The notes beneath the pieces were generated by a model. It did no database searches and was not told the DNA's origin. It worked only from the letters and a program-made list of their open reading frames with translations. From Betaproteobacteria bacterium RIFCSPLOWO2_02_FULL_67_26 (GTDB lineage Bacteria; Pseudomonadota; Gammaproteobacteria; Burkholderiales; SG8-41), in contig MERD01000005.1 of NCBI GenBank assembly GCA_001771935.1, positions 1 through 41,313 on the forward strand: a DNA stretch of 41,313 bases. Reading direction: 5' to 3'. Position numbers and translations under genes: made by a program. The number at the start of each line of letters is the position of its first letter. The stretch's first letter is position 1. Positions 30,740 to 38,585 of the stretch are shown here, piece by piece.

Positions 30740-31617
30740 AACTGGGCCTGCGCATCGAGGTCGCAACACTGCGCGGCACGCGGGAAGGCGTGCCTCAACT
30801 CGCCGCCCTCCTCAAGGAACATCGTGCCCGCGCAACGTTCCTGTTCAGCCTCGGACCGGACCGCACCGGGCGCGTGATCGGCAGCCTGCCCCGCGTGCCG
30901 AAATTGAAGTGCTATGGCCCGGTCGCGCTGTTGTCGGGCACGCTGCTGCCGGGCCCCGATATCGGCTCGCGCTGCGCCGGGATCATGCGGACGGTGCTGG
31001 ACGATGGGCACGAGGCGGGCATACAGGCCTACGACCGGGCGGGCTGGCTGGTGAGCGCCGCGCGCGCCGGCGAAGCGTGGACGGTGGAAGCCATGCGGCG
31101 CGCCCGCGAGCGCTATGAGGAAATCTTCGGTGCGCCGGCTTTGACCCACGGCGCGCCGGGATGGCGGATGAACCGCTACGCCTACCGCCACACGCAACGG
31201 CTCGGTTTCCGCCACTGCTCGGACACGCGCGGCACCGGACCGTTCATACCGGTCATTCGGGGCGAGATCGTGGCCTGCCCGCAACTGCCGACGACGCTGC
31301 CCACGCTCGACGAGCTGCTCGCGGGAGGGCTCAATCCGGATGAAGCGGTGCGGCGCCTGACCGAGCTCGCCCGCCGGCCGCCGGCCGCCGGCCACGTCTA
31401 CACGTTGCGGGCCGAGATCGAAGGCAGGGTGTTCGCCCCGGTGTTGCGCGCGTTGCTCGCGGCGTGGCGGGGGCTCGGACACGAGCCCGTTTCATTGCGC
31501 GAATACGCGGCAGGGCTGGATCTTTCGCGCCTGCCGCGCCGGGTCATCGTCGACCAGCCGGTACCCGGCATGGCCGGCATCGCGTCCGCGGAAGGCAAGG
31601 AATTTCTTTCGATGTGA
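30736..31617 (+). CDS. ArnD-like polysaccharide deacetylase family protein
   Basis: About 293 aa, close to the 296 aa of E. coli ArnD, which deformylates undecaprenyl-phosphate-linked Ara4FN for lipid A modification. Seen: LGLRIEVATLRGTREGVPQL at the start where the family has the divalent-metal Asp region, FLFSLGPDRTGR, DDGHEAGIQAYDRAGWL (family motif H-E-x-G-x-H-x-x-D-H in altered form), HGAPGWRMN and HVYTLRAEIEG. Here some metal-ligand positions look altered (R/E instead of the usual D), so activity is uncertain. GTG at 30736 overlaps the selU stop by 4 bases. No other arn genes are nearby. Confidence 0.78.
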   Translation: MKLGLRIEVATLRGTREGVPQLAALLKEHRARATFLFSLGPDRTGRVIGSLPRVPKLKCYGPVALLSGTLLPGPDIGSRCAGIMRTVLDDGHEAGIQAYDRAGWLVSAARAGEAWTVEAMRRARERYEEIFGAPALTHGAPGWRMNRYAYRHTQRLGFRHCSDTRGTGPFIPVIRGEIVACPQLPTTLPTLDELLAGGLNPDEAVRRLTELARRPPAAGHVYTLRAEIEGRVFAPVLRALLAAWRGLGHEPVSLREYAAGLDLSRLPRRVIVDQPVPGMAGIASAEGKEFLSM

Positions 31618-31720
31618 CGGTTTCGTTACCGCGGCCCCGGTCCGGCGCGCGCTTGCCTCCAGAACCGGTTTCGGTCACCATTGTTGCCGGACCATCACGC
31701 GAGGGGCCCCGGCCCGCAGA

Positions 31721-32185
31721 ATGCTAGATCAGCCAGCACCCGATTTCGAGTTGCCCGCGACCGGCGGCAAGCCCTTCCGCCTCTCCCGCGCCAAAGGCGC
31801 TCCCCTCGTCCTCTACTTCTATCCCAAAGACAACACGCCGGGCTGCACGACCGAGGGGCAGCAGTTCCGCGATCTCTACCCCGAGTTCCAGAAGCACGGC
31901 TGCGCGATTCTCGGTATATCGCGCGACAGCCTGAAGTCGCACGAGAGCTTCAAGGCCAAGCTCGGCTTCCCGTTCGAGCTGCTGTCGGACGCCGACGAGA
32001 CCGCGTGCAAGCTCTACGGCGTCATCAAGATGAAGAACATGTACGGCAGAAAGGTCCGCGGCATCGAGCGCAGCACGTTCGCCATCGACGCCAGGGGCAT
32101 CGTTCGCCGCGAGTGGCGCGGCGTCAAGGTGCCGGGCCACGTGCAGGAGGTCCTCGAGTTCGTCAATACCCTGAAAACGCCATGA
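31721..32185 (+). CDS. bcp: Bcp/PrxQ-type peroxiredoxin
   Basis: Thiol peroxidase of 154 aa that reduces hydrogen peroxide and organic hydroperoxides. The catalytic motif is YPKDNTPGCTTEGQQF with peroxidatic Cys42. The resolving Cys found five residues later in E. coli Bcp is replaced by Gln47; the other cysteines are Cys61 and Cys96, so it may work as a one-Cys enzyme or with an unusual partner. The gene is complete and ends in an ATGA overlap with phoH, an arrangement seen in other betaproteobacteria. A 103-base gap upstream shows no clear promoter. Confidence 0.92.
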   Translation: MLDQPAPDFELPATGGKPFRLSRAKGAPLVLYFYPKDNTPGCTTEGQQFRDLYPEFQKHGCAILGISRDSLKSHESFKAKLGFPFELLSDADETACKLYGVIKMKNMYGRKVRGIERSTFAIDARGIVRREWRGVKVPGHVQEVLEFVNTLKTP

Positions 32186-33618
32186 TCCAGCGCAAGACCG
32201 CATCCGCACAGCCGTCCGTCATTGCCCGCTTCCCCGCAACCGCCAAGCTCTTCGTGCTCGACACCAACGTGCTGATGCACGACCCCACGAGCCTGTTCCG
32301 CTTCCAGGAGCACGACCTCTACGTCCCGATGGCCACCCTCGAGGAGCTCGACAACAACAAGATCGGCATGTCGGAAGTCGCCCGCAACGCGCGCCAGGCG
32401 AGCCGCTACCTCGACGAGATGATCACGCGCTGGAGCGGGGCCATCGCCGACGGCATCGCGCTCGCGGTGCACGGCGACAAGTCCGCGACCGGCCGCCTGT
32501 TCCTGCAGACCGAGGCGATCAACGGCGAGCTGCCGGCGCGGCTCGCCAGCGGCAAGTCGGACAACCAGATCCTCGCGGTGGTCAAGCATCTCCAGGAGCT
32601 GCATCCCAAGCGCCAGGTGATCCTGGTGTCGAAGGACATCAACATGCGCATCAAGGCGCGCGCGCTGGGACTGGCGGCCGAGGATTATTTCAACGACAAG
32701 GCGCTGGAAGACACCGACCTGCTCTACACCGGCGCGCGCGAGCTGCCGGGGGACTTCTGGGACAGCCACGGCAAGGACATGGAATCGTGGCAGCAGGGCG
32801 GCCACACGTATTACCGCGTGCGCGGACCGCTGTGCCCGAAGCTCCTGGTGAACGAGTTCGTCTACCTCGAGTCCGACCGCCCGTTCCACGCCCAGGTCAA
32901 GGAAGTGAGCGGCCGGACCGCGATCCTCATGACCCTGCGCGACTACACGAGCCAGCGCCACAACGTCTGGGGCATCAACGCGCGCAACCGCGAGCAGAAC
33001 TTCGCCCTCAACATCCTGATGAACCCGCAGGTCGATTTCGTGACGCTGCTCGGCCAGGCCGGCACCGGCAAGACGCTGGTCGCGCTCGCCGCCGGCCTCA
33101 TGCAGACGCTCGAGCACAAGATCTATTCGGAGATCATCATGACGCGGGTCACCGTGCCGGTGGGCGAGGACATCGGCTTCCTGCCCGGCACCGAAGAGGA
33201 GAAGATGAACCCGTGGATGGGGGCGCTCGAGGACAACCTCGACGTGCTGAACAAGACCGACGAGGAAGCCGGCGAATGGGGCCGCGCCGCGACCCGCGAC
33301 CTGATCCGCTCGCGCATCAAGGTCAAGTCGCTCAATTTCATGCGCGGGCGCACGTTCATCCAGAAATACCTGATCATCGACGAGGCGCAGAACCTGACGC
33401 CGAAGCAGATGAAAACGCTGATCACCCGCGCCGGGCCCGGCACCAAGGTGGTCTGCCTCGGCAACATCGCGCAGATCGACACGCCCTACCTCACCGAGGG
33501 CAGCTCGGGCCTCACCTTCGTGGTCGACCACATGAAGGGCTGGCCGCACAGCGGCCACGTGACGTTGACGCGCGGCGAGCGCTCGCGGCTCGCCGATTAC
33601 GCCGCCGAGGCGCTCTAG
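32182..33618 (+). CDS. PIN domain-PhoH family ATPase
   Basis: A 478-aa fusion of an N-terminal PIN ribonuclease-like domain (FVLDTNVLMHDPTSLFRF, then EELDNNKIGMSEVARNAR, about residues 15-150) and a C-terminal PhoH ATPase domain (about 265-475). PhoH motifs are GQAGTGKTLVALAAGLM (Walker A), FLPGTEEEKMNPWMG, YLIIDEAQNLTP (Walker B) and TLTRGERSRLADYAAEAL. The family is linked to RNA metabolism and stress. The open frame extends upstream through bcp, but the ATG at 32182 overlapping the bcp stop is the natural start. Its stop overlaps the convergent dnaB stop. Confidence 0.92.
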   Translation: MIQRKTASAQPSVIARFPATAKLFVLDTNVLMHDPTSLFRFQEHDLYVPMATLEELDNNKIGMSEVARNARQASRYLDEMITRWSGAIADGIALAVHGDKSATGRLFLQTEAINGELPARLASGKSDNQILAVVKHLQELHPKRQVILVSKDINMRIKARALGLAAEDYFNDKALEDTDLLYTGARELPGDFWDSHGKDMESWQQGGHTYYRVRGPLCPKLLVNEFVYLESDRPFHAQVKEVSGRTAILMTLRDYTSQRHNVWGINARNREQNFALNILMNPQVDFVTLLGQAGTGKTLVALAAGLMQTLEHKIYSEIIMTRVTVPVGEDIGFLPGTEEEKMNPWMGALEDNLDVLNKTDEEAGEWGRAATRDLIRSRIKVKSLNFMRGRTFIQKYLIIDEAQNLTPKQMKTLITRAGPGTKVVCLGNIAQIDTPYLTEGSSGLTFVVDHMKGWPHSGHVTLTRGERSRLADYAAEAL

Positions 33619-35009
33619 AAGCGGTCGGGGTTGGCGTAGTTCTCGAAGCGGGTGAACTCGCCGCGGAAGGTCAGCTTCACGGTGCCGATCGGCCCGTTGC
33701 GCTGCTTGCCGATGATGATCTCCGCGAAGCCCTTGTCGGGCGAGTCGGAGCGGTAGACTTCATCGCGGTAGATGAAAATGATCAGGTCCGCGTCCTGCTC
33801 GATCGCGCCCGACTCTCTCAGGTCCGACATGAGGGGCCGCCGGTCGGTGCGCGATTCCACGCCGCGGTTCAACTGGGACAGCGCGACGATCGGCACGTGC
33901 AGCTCCTTGGCGAGCGCCTTCAACGAGCGCGAGATCTCGGAGAGCTCGGTCGCGCGGTTCTCGCTGTCGGAGCGGGACGCCGACATCAGCTGCAGGTAGT
34001 CCACGACGATGAGGCCCAGCTTCCCGCATTGCCGGTACAGCCGCCGCGCCCGCGCGCGCAGCTCCAGGGGATTGAGCGACCCGCTCTCGTCGATGTGGAT
34101 ATTGGCGTTCTGCAGCTTGCCGAGGCCCTCGGTCACGCTCTTCCAGTCGTCCTCCTCGACGCGCCCGGTGCGGATCTTGTGCTGGCTCACGCGCGCGAGC
34201 GAGCCGAGCATCCGCATCGCCACCTGCTCTCCGCTCATCTCCATGCTGTAGACCGCCACCGGCAGGCCGTAGTCGATGCCGACGTGCTCGGCGACGTTCA
34301 GGGCGAATGCGGTCTTCCCCATGCTGGGCCTTCCGGCCACGATGATGAGGTCGCCCGGCTGCAGCCCCGCCGTCCTCTGGTCGAGGTCGGTAAAGCCGGT
34401 GGGGACGCCGGTGATGTCGCTGGGGTTGTCCGAGTGGTAGAGCTCGTCCATGCGGGTGACGACCCGCGCGGCGAGCTCGTCGATGCCGAGAAACCCCTGC
34501 TTGCCGCGCGTGCTCGCCTCCGCGATCTCGAAGACGCGGCCCTCGGCGAAGTCGAGCAGCTCGCCCGCCGACCGGCCGGTGGGATTGAAGGCGGAATCCG
34601 CGATTTCGGTGCCGACCGCGGCGAGGTGGCGCATGACGGAGCGCTCCCTCACGATCTCCCCGTAACGGCGGATGTTGGCGGCGCTCGGGGTGTTCAACGA
34701 AAGCGAGCCGAGGTAGGGCTGCCCGCCGACCTCGGCGAGCTTGCCGCTGCGCTCGAGGCTCTCGGCCACCGTCAGGGTGTCCGCGGGCTTGCCGTGCTCG
34801 ATCAGCTCCCCGATGTGGTGGAAGATGAGCCGGTGATCGGCGCGGTAGAAGTCCTGCTCGGTGAGGAGGTCGGCAACCTTGTCCCACGCCGTGTTGTCGA
34901 GCAGGAGGCCGCCCAGCACCGATTGCTCGGCCTCGACCGACTGCGGGGGAACTCGCGCGGCCTCGACCTGTGCGTCCTTGACGATCGAGGTGACCTGGGC
35001 TTGGGCCAT
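33615..35009 (-). CDS. dnaB: Replicative DNA helicase DnaB
   Basis: Hexameric 5'-3' helicase of the replication fork; 464 aa, no intein. The N-terminal domain (PPQSVEAEQSVLGGLLLDN) and linker precede the RecA-like core, which shows DLIIVAGRPSMGKTAFALN (Walker A), LGLIVVDYLQLMS (Walker B), VPIVALSQLNRGVESR and MSDLRESGAIEQDADLIIF. It ends with the typical NGPIGTVKLTFRGEFTRFEN. The ATG at 35009 starts the standard MAQAQ N-terminus. The gene follows rplI on the same strand, the usual neighbourhood, but after a terminator. Confidence 0.97.
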   Translation of the reverse strand: MAQAQVTSIVKDAQVEAARVPPQSVEAEQSVLGGLLLDNTAWDKVADLLTEQDFYRADHRLIFHHIGELIEHGKPADTLTVAESLERSGKLAEVGGQPYLGSLSLNTPSAANIRRYGEIVRERSVMRHLAAVGTEIADSAFNPTGRSAGELLDFAEGRVFEIAEASTRGKQGFLGIDELAARVVTRMDELYHSDNPSDITGVPTGFTDLDQRTAGLQPGDLIIVAGRPSMGKTAFALNVAEHVGIDYGLPVAVYSMEMSGEQVAMRMLGSLARVSQHKIRTGRVEEDDWKSVTEGLGKLQNANIHIDESGSLNPLELRARARRLYRQCGKLGLIVVDYLQLMSASRSDSENRATELSEISRSLKALAKELHVPIVALSQLNRGVESRTDRRPLMSDLRESGAIEQDADLIIFIYRDEVYRSDSPDKGFAEIIIGKQRNGPIGTVKLTFRGEFTRFENYANPDRF

Positions 35010-35075
35010 GATGCGCGCTTATGTTTTTCTAATAGAGGAAACCGATGGCGACGCATCGAGTGCTGCAATTTACCG

Positions 35076-35105
35076 AAAAAAAAGGGCTGTCACCAGCCCT
35101 TTTTT
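35076..35105. terminator. Bidirectional rho-independent terminator between rplI and dnaB
   Basis: The stem GGGCTG/CAGCCC with a 4-base TCAC loop is flanked by A8 and T6, so it works on both strands. On the minus strand it ends the rpsF-priB-rpsR-rplI transcript. The rest of the 160-base gap is AT-rich and probably holds the dnaB promoter, which I cannot place with confidence. Confidence 0.93.
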
Positions 35106-35160
35106 CACAAAAAAATAATTTCGTTACGAATGAACGCCTAAGCAATCCTCACGGCCCGTG

Positions 35161-35181
35161 GTTCACCGTTCACTGTTCCCC
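35161..35181. repeat. Degenerate heptad repeat across the rplI stop codon
   Basis: Three heptads: GTTCACC, GTTCACT, GTTCCCC. The stop codon of rplI (35170-35172) lies inside it. The unit resembles the heptads at 30704-30738. Confidence 0.6.
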
Positions 35182-35619
35182 CAGCACGGAAACCGTGACG
35201 GTCACGACCACGTCGGCGTGCAGCGCGATCTTGATCGGATGGTCGCCGACCTGTTTCAACGGCCCCTGCGGCATGCGGATCGCTGCTCTGGGAACTTCCA
35301 GGTCGTGCTTCTTCAGCGCGTCCGAAATATCCACGTTGGTCACGGAACCGAAGAGCTTGCCGTCCACGCCGGCTTTCTGCGTGATCTGGACCATCAGGCC
35401 ATCGAGCTTGGCGGCCCTCTCCTGCGCTTTCGTCAGCGCTTCGGTCTGCGCCTGCTCGAGGTCGGCGCGGCGCTGTTCGAACTCGGCCAGGTTCGCGGGC
35501 GTGGCGCGCTTCGCCTTCCCGTTAGGAATCAGATAGTTGCGTGCGAAGCCCTCCTTCACCTTGACGACATCGCCCAGGCTGCCCAGGTTCGCGATTTTCT
35601 CCAGCAGGATCACTTGCAT
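35170..35619 (-). CDS. rplI: 50S ribosomal protein L9
   Basis: L9 of the large ribosomal subunit, 149 aa as in E. coli. The N-terminal RNA-binding domain [20 protein letters not shown] and [16 protein letters not shown] is followed by the long connecting helix and the C-terminal domain ([20 protein letters not shown]). Last gene of the rpsF-priB-rpsR-rplI operon, 10 bases after rpsR. The final codons and the stop fall inside a short heptad repeat. Confidence 0.97.
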   Translation of the reverse strand: MQVILLEKIANLGSLGDVVKVKEGFARNYLIPNGKAKRATPANLAEFEQRRADLEQAQTEALTKAQERAAKLDGLMVQITQKAGVDGKLFGSVTNVDISDALKKHDLEVPRAAIRMPQGPLKQVGDHPIKIALHADVVVTVTVSVLGEQ

Positions 35620-35629
35620 GACGATGACC

Positions 35630-35971
35630 TCAGTGCAGATCGGTGTACGGCAGCAGCGCCAGGAAGCGCGCGCGCTTGATCGCGACCGACAGCTGCCGTT
35701 GATAGCGCGCCTTGGTGCCGGTGATGCGCGCCGGGATGATCTTGCCGTTCTCGTTGATGAATTCCTTGAGGACGCCGATATCCTTGTAGTCGATCTCCTT
35801 CACGCCCTCGGCGGTGAACCGGCAGAACTTCTTGCGCCGGAACAGCTGCCCGCGGCCGCGCTGATCTTTACCTTTGCCCTTTGCGAACTTGCCCTTGCCG
35901 AACTTGCCCTTGCCCCGGCCCCTGCCGCGGGACCCGCCGCCACCACCGTAGCCCTGTCTTTGCATCGCCAT
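35630..35971 (-). CDS. rpsR: 30S ribosomal protein S18 with Gly/Lys/Arg-rich N-terminal extension
   Basis: S18 of the small subunit, 113 aa against about 75 in E. coli. The conserved core starts at [20 protein letters not shown] and ends LLPYTDLH. Before it, about 39 extra residues form a repetitive glycine/arginine/lysine tract ([28 protein letters not shown]), probably disordered and highly basic. The start ATG at 35971 lies 4 bases after the priB stop. The frame and the ATG leave little room for a shorter start: no other Met or clear start codon lies just before the core. Confidence 0.95.
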   Translation of the reverse strand: MAMQRQGYGGGGGSRGRGRGKGKFGKGKFAKGKGKDQRGRGQLFRRKKFCRFTAEGVKEIDYKDIGVLKEFINENGKIIPARITGTKARYQRQLSVAIKRARFLALLPYTDLH

Positions 35972-35975
35972 GATG

Positions 35976-36278
35976 CTATTCCTTTATCGCCAATGCTGCC
36001 GTTGCATGCAAAATCAATTGGGTGCTCAACCGGTTCTTGCGGTTGAGAAATCCGCTCAGCTTCACCGCCTGCCCCGGCTTGAGCCGGGCCATCGCCACCG
36101 CCACGTCCGCCATCGCCACTCCGCCCATCTCGCATTCCACCTGCCGCTTCAGCCCCGCCTCGGTCTGTCGCGACCGGTGCAGCAGCCTGAAGGCCAGCAA
36201 CGGGATGCCGGCGGGCGTATAGCGCAGCGGCTCGATAGTGGCCAGCTCGCCGGTCAAAGCGACCTCGTTCGCTTCCAC
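35976..36278 (-). CDS. priB: Primosomal replication protein PriB
   Basis: Single-strand-DNA-binding OB-fold protein of 100 aa that assists PriA at stalled forks. [20 protein letters not shown], followed by [20 protein letters not shown] and [17 protein letters not shown], fits beta/gammaproteobacterial PriB. It starts with GTG at 36278, 9 bases after rpsF. Position between rpsF and rpsR is diagnostic and links ribosome and restart proteins in one transcript. Confidence 0.95.
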   Translation of the reverse strand: MEANEVALTGELATIEPLRYTPAGIPLLAFRLLHRSRQTEAGLKRQVECEMGGVAMADVAVAMARLKPGQAVKLSGFLNRKNRLSTQLILHATAALAIKE

Positions 36279-36287
36279 TTCAGGGCT

Positions 36288-36683
36288 CTACGCCGCCGCG
36301 GCTTCCGGCGCCGGGGCCGGCTTCGGCGCCTCTTCGGCAGCCGGCGCGGTCAGGGACTTCGATTTCTCTTCCTTCATCATGGGCGAAGGCGCCGTCATCG
36401 GCCCGCTCATGCTCATGATCAGGTGGCGCAGCACCGCGTCGTTGAACTTGAAGGCGTGGTCGAGCTCGCCCAGCGTCTCGTTGTCGCACTCGACGTTCAT
36501 CAGGACGTAGTGCGCCTTGTGGACCTTCTGGATGGGATAGGTGAGCTGGCGCCGGCCCCAGTCTTCCAGCCGGTGGATCTTGCCGTTGCGCCCCGTCACC
36601 ATCTGGCGGTAGCGCTCGACCATCCCCGGGACCTGCTCGCTCTGGTCCGGATGGACGATGAAAACGATCTCGTAATGCCGCAT
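36288..36683 (-). CDS. rpsF: 30S ribosomal protein S6
   Basis: S6 of the small subunit, 131 aa. The N-terminus [20 protein letters not shown] and the segments [20 protein letters not shown] and RHLIM are typical; the C-terminal tail from about residue 98 is acidic and Ala/Pro-rich, as in other proteobacteria. The ATG at 36683 has AAGGAGAGG upstream. First gene of the operon; S6 binds S18 (encoded by rpsR) and the pair is known to regulate this operon in some bacteria. Confidence 0.97.
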   Translation of the reverse strand: MRHYEIVFIVHPDQSEQVPGMVERYRQMVTGRNGKIHRLEDWGRRQLTYPIQKVHKAHYVLMNVECDNETLGELDHAFKFNDAVLRHLIMSMSGPMTAPSPMMKEEKSKSLTAPAAEEAPKPAPAPEAAAA

Positions 36684-36705
36684 CTGACCTCTCCTTATGG
36701 GTTAA

Positions 36706-36727
36706 GGGCGCCTGAAATCAGGGGCCC
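36706..36727 (-). promoter_or_regulatory. Hairpin in the rpsF mRNA leader
   Basis: On the minus strand GGGC-C-CCTGA, TT, TCAGG-C-GCCC pairs into a 9-base-pair stem with one C-C mismatch and a 2-base top. It lies about 25 bases before the rpsF start codon. It could be part of an S6-S18 binding leader; that is not shown by sequence alone. Confidence 0.45.
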
Positions 36728-36802
36728 CAAGCCTCCCGCATCGCTCCCGCGGTGAGGCAAGGATGGTGTATCCAGCTTCAAGCCGGATTCACGAAGGCCG
36801 GG

Positions 36803-36830
36803 ATTATACCGAAGCCTGCTTGAAAATCAA
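36803..36830 (-). promoter_or_regulatory. Promoter of the rpsF-priB-rpsR-rplI operon
   Basis: On the minus strand a perfect TATAAT (36803-36808) is preceded by TTGATT (36825-36830) with a 16-base spacer. It gives a leader of about 113 bases before the rpsF ATG. It lies just downstream of the end of tpsB. Confidence 0.78.
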
Positions 36831-36865
36831 AGGCTTTGACGAATCCGGCGGCACGGACTGCCCGC

Positions 36866-38461
36866 CTAATAGACCACTGCAAGCGAGCCGGTCAGGCGCA
36901 GGCTGTTGTTGTCGCGGTTGGCGGTCTCCTGAAGGGGATGCGCGAGATCGAGGCGCAGGCTCACCAGCTTGCCGTAGGTCAGGCGCAGGCCCATCCCGAT
37001 GCTGGCAATGGAGTCCTGCTGGACCTCGCCCGGCAACGCGTTGTTGCGCTGGGCGACGCCCCAGTCGTAGAAGGCAAGCAACCGCCCCTTGTAGGTGTCG
37101 GGCAACCCGAGCCTGCCCGCGAGGTCCGGCGTGTAGAGCTCGAGCTGGCTCGAGTACCCGCGGTCGTTGCTGACCTCGCGCACCATGTAGCCTCGAACGG
37201 AGTCGGGGCCGCCGATCCCGTATTGCTCTCCCGAAACCAGCGAGTCGCTGGTGTACTGGCCGTTGAACCCGAGCCTCGTCTGCCATTCGTTCCGGAACTG
37301 GTGCGTGGTGTTGAATCCGTAGCGCGCAATCGTGTAGTTGGCATTGGCGCCGGCACGTGAACGCTCGAAATCATCCTGCTGGCCGTCGTTTCCACCGGGG
37401 ATATTGGCCGCCAGGCCGGCAAACAGGGAGAGTTCCGCGGCCGCCATGCGCAGCACGCTGCTGTAAGTGACGCTCGCCGGGTGGACGGTGATATCCGGCA
37501 CCTGCGGTTGCCCCTGGAACAGCACTTCGTTCTTGAAAGCGCGGTAGTCGAGCCCGAACGCGAGCTTCTGCTCGGCCTCGCCCCATTTCGGCAGGATCTG
37601 GTTCCAGCGCGCGGCGCCGATGGTGCCGCTGCCGCTCACGTTGAACAATCCCTGAACGACGCCCGAATTCACGTCCGAATAGCCTGCAATGAGTTCGAGC
37701 GAGCCGTTGTACCCGTAGAACGGTATGCGGTAGCCGCCGCCGAAAATCGTCACGTCGCTCGGCTGGGTCGGCGAGGTGACGTACTGCGCGGTCAACGTGT
37801 GATCGCGGTTGAAGAGATTGGTGTGCTGGAAGCCGAATCCCGTACGCAGGTAGCCGGTGTCGCCGGTGCCGGAATTGTCCAGCGAGAACATGAGCCGCCA
37901 CGGCTTGTCGTCCACGATCTTGATCGCGACGTCTACCTCCCCCTCGGACGCGCCCGAGCGCAGCAGCACGTTGGTCTGCTTCACCGGCAGCTCGGCGGTG
38001 AGCTGAAGATTGAGCGCAATCTCCTTCGAGTTCGGGGTTTCGCCCTCCTTCACGGCGGGCAGGCTGCGGCGGATGTTCTGGGCATCGAAGTGCTTGTTGC
38101 CTTCGATCAGCACGCGCCCCACCCGCGCCTCCAGCACCCGGAACTGCACCGTGCCGCGCGTGATGTCCTGCTCCGGCAGCAGCACCTGGACGACGCCGTA
38201 GCCGCGTTCGCGGAAGGCCTGGTCCAGCGTTTCCAGCGCGCGCTGGATATCGGCAAAATCCTTGTTCTTGCCGGTGTAGGGTGCGACCAGGCGATCGATT
38301 TCGGGCGCCGGCAACAGGGTATTGCCGATCACCTCAAAACGGTTGATGTCGAAGCGCGGCGGCGGAATGACTTCCTGGGGTTCCTGGGCGTGGAGGTACG
38401 TTGGGGCAACGGGCATCGAGAACGCCGCCAACAAGAAGATGGCGCGAGCCCGCCTTAGCAT
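36866..38461 (-). CDS. TpsB outer-membrane transporter (ShlB/FhaC/HecB family)
   Basis: Outer-membrane partner of a two-partner secretion system, about 531 aa. A signal peptide ends near YLHA, then come two POTRA domains (FDINRFEVIGNTLLPAPEID, and FRVLEARVGRVLIEGNKHFD), and a 16-stranded barrel. GGPDSVRGYMVREVSNDRGY contains the VRGY motif of loop 6 that is needed for secretion. I start at the ATG at 38461, with AGGGG 7 bases upstream; upstream in-frame Met at 38479 is less likely. It would export the adjacent TpsA protein; the gene follows tpsA on the same strand after a terminator hairpin. Confidence 0.93.
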   Translation of the reverse strand: MLRRARAIFLLAAFSMPVAPTYLHAQEPQEVIPPPRFDINRFEVIGNTLLPAPEIDRLVAPYTGKNKDFADIQRALETLDQAFRERGYGVVQVLLPEQDITRGTVQFRVLEARVGRVLIEGNKHFDAQNIRRSLPAVKEGETPNSKEIALNLQLTAELPVKQTNVLLRSGASEGEVDVAIKIVDDKPWRLMFSLDNSGTGDTGYLRTGFGFQHTNLFNRDHTLTAQYVTSPTQPSDVTIFGGGYRIPFYGYNGSLELIAGYSDVNSGVVQGLFNVSGSGTIGAARWNQILPKWGEAEQKLAFGLDYRAFKNEVLFQGQPQVPDITVHPASVTYSSVLRMAAAELSLFAGLAANIPGGNDGQQDDFERSRAGANANYTIARYGFNTTHQFRNEWQTRLGFNGQYTSDSLVSGEQYGIGGPDSVRGYMVREVSNDRGYSSQLELYTPDLAGRLGLPDTYKGRLLAFYDWGVAQRNNALPGEVQQDSIASIGMGLRLTYGKLVSLRLDLAHPLQETANRDNNSLRLTGSLAVVY

Positions 38462-38494
38462 TCCGGGTCCCCTTTTCATGCGCGCGCTGCGATT

Positions 38495-38537
38495 CCAAAA
38501 ACAAACAGCCCGTGACACTGCGAAGAGTATCACGGGC
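38495..38537 (-). terminator. Rho-independent terminator between tpsA and tpsB
   Basis: On the minus strand GCCCGTGA and TCACGGGC form an 8-base-pair stem with a 14-base loop, followed by a T-rich tail TGTTTGTTTTT. It lies 49 bases past the tpsA stop and 34 bases before the tpsB start. Confidence 0.82.
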
Positions 38538-38585
38538 CGGGTCAGAATTTCGAATCTCTTACCGCCGGTTGCTGTCCGGGTCAGG

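Noticed and set aside
33615-33618. Overlapping phoH and dnaB stops as a regulatory site
   Set aside because: The two stops simply share the palindrome CTAG at a convergent junction. This is compact packing; nothing shows a function.
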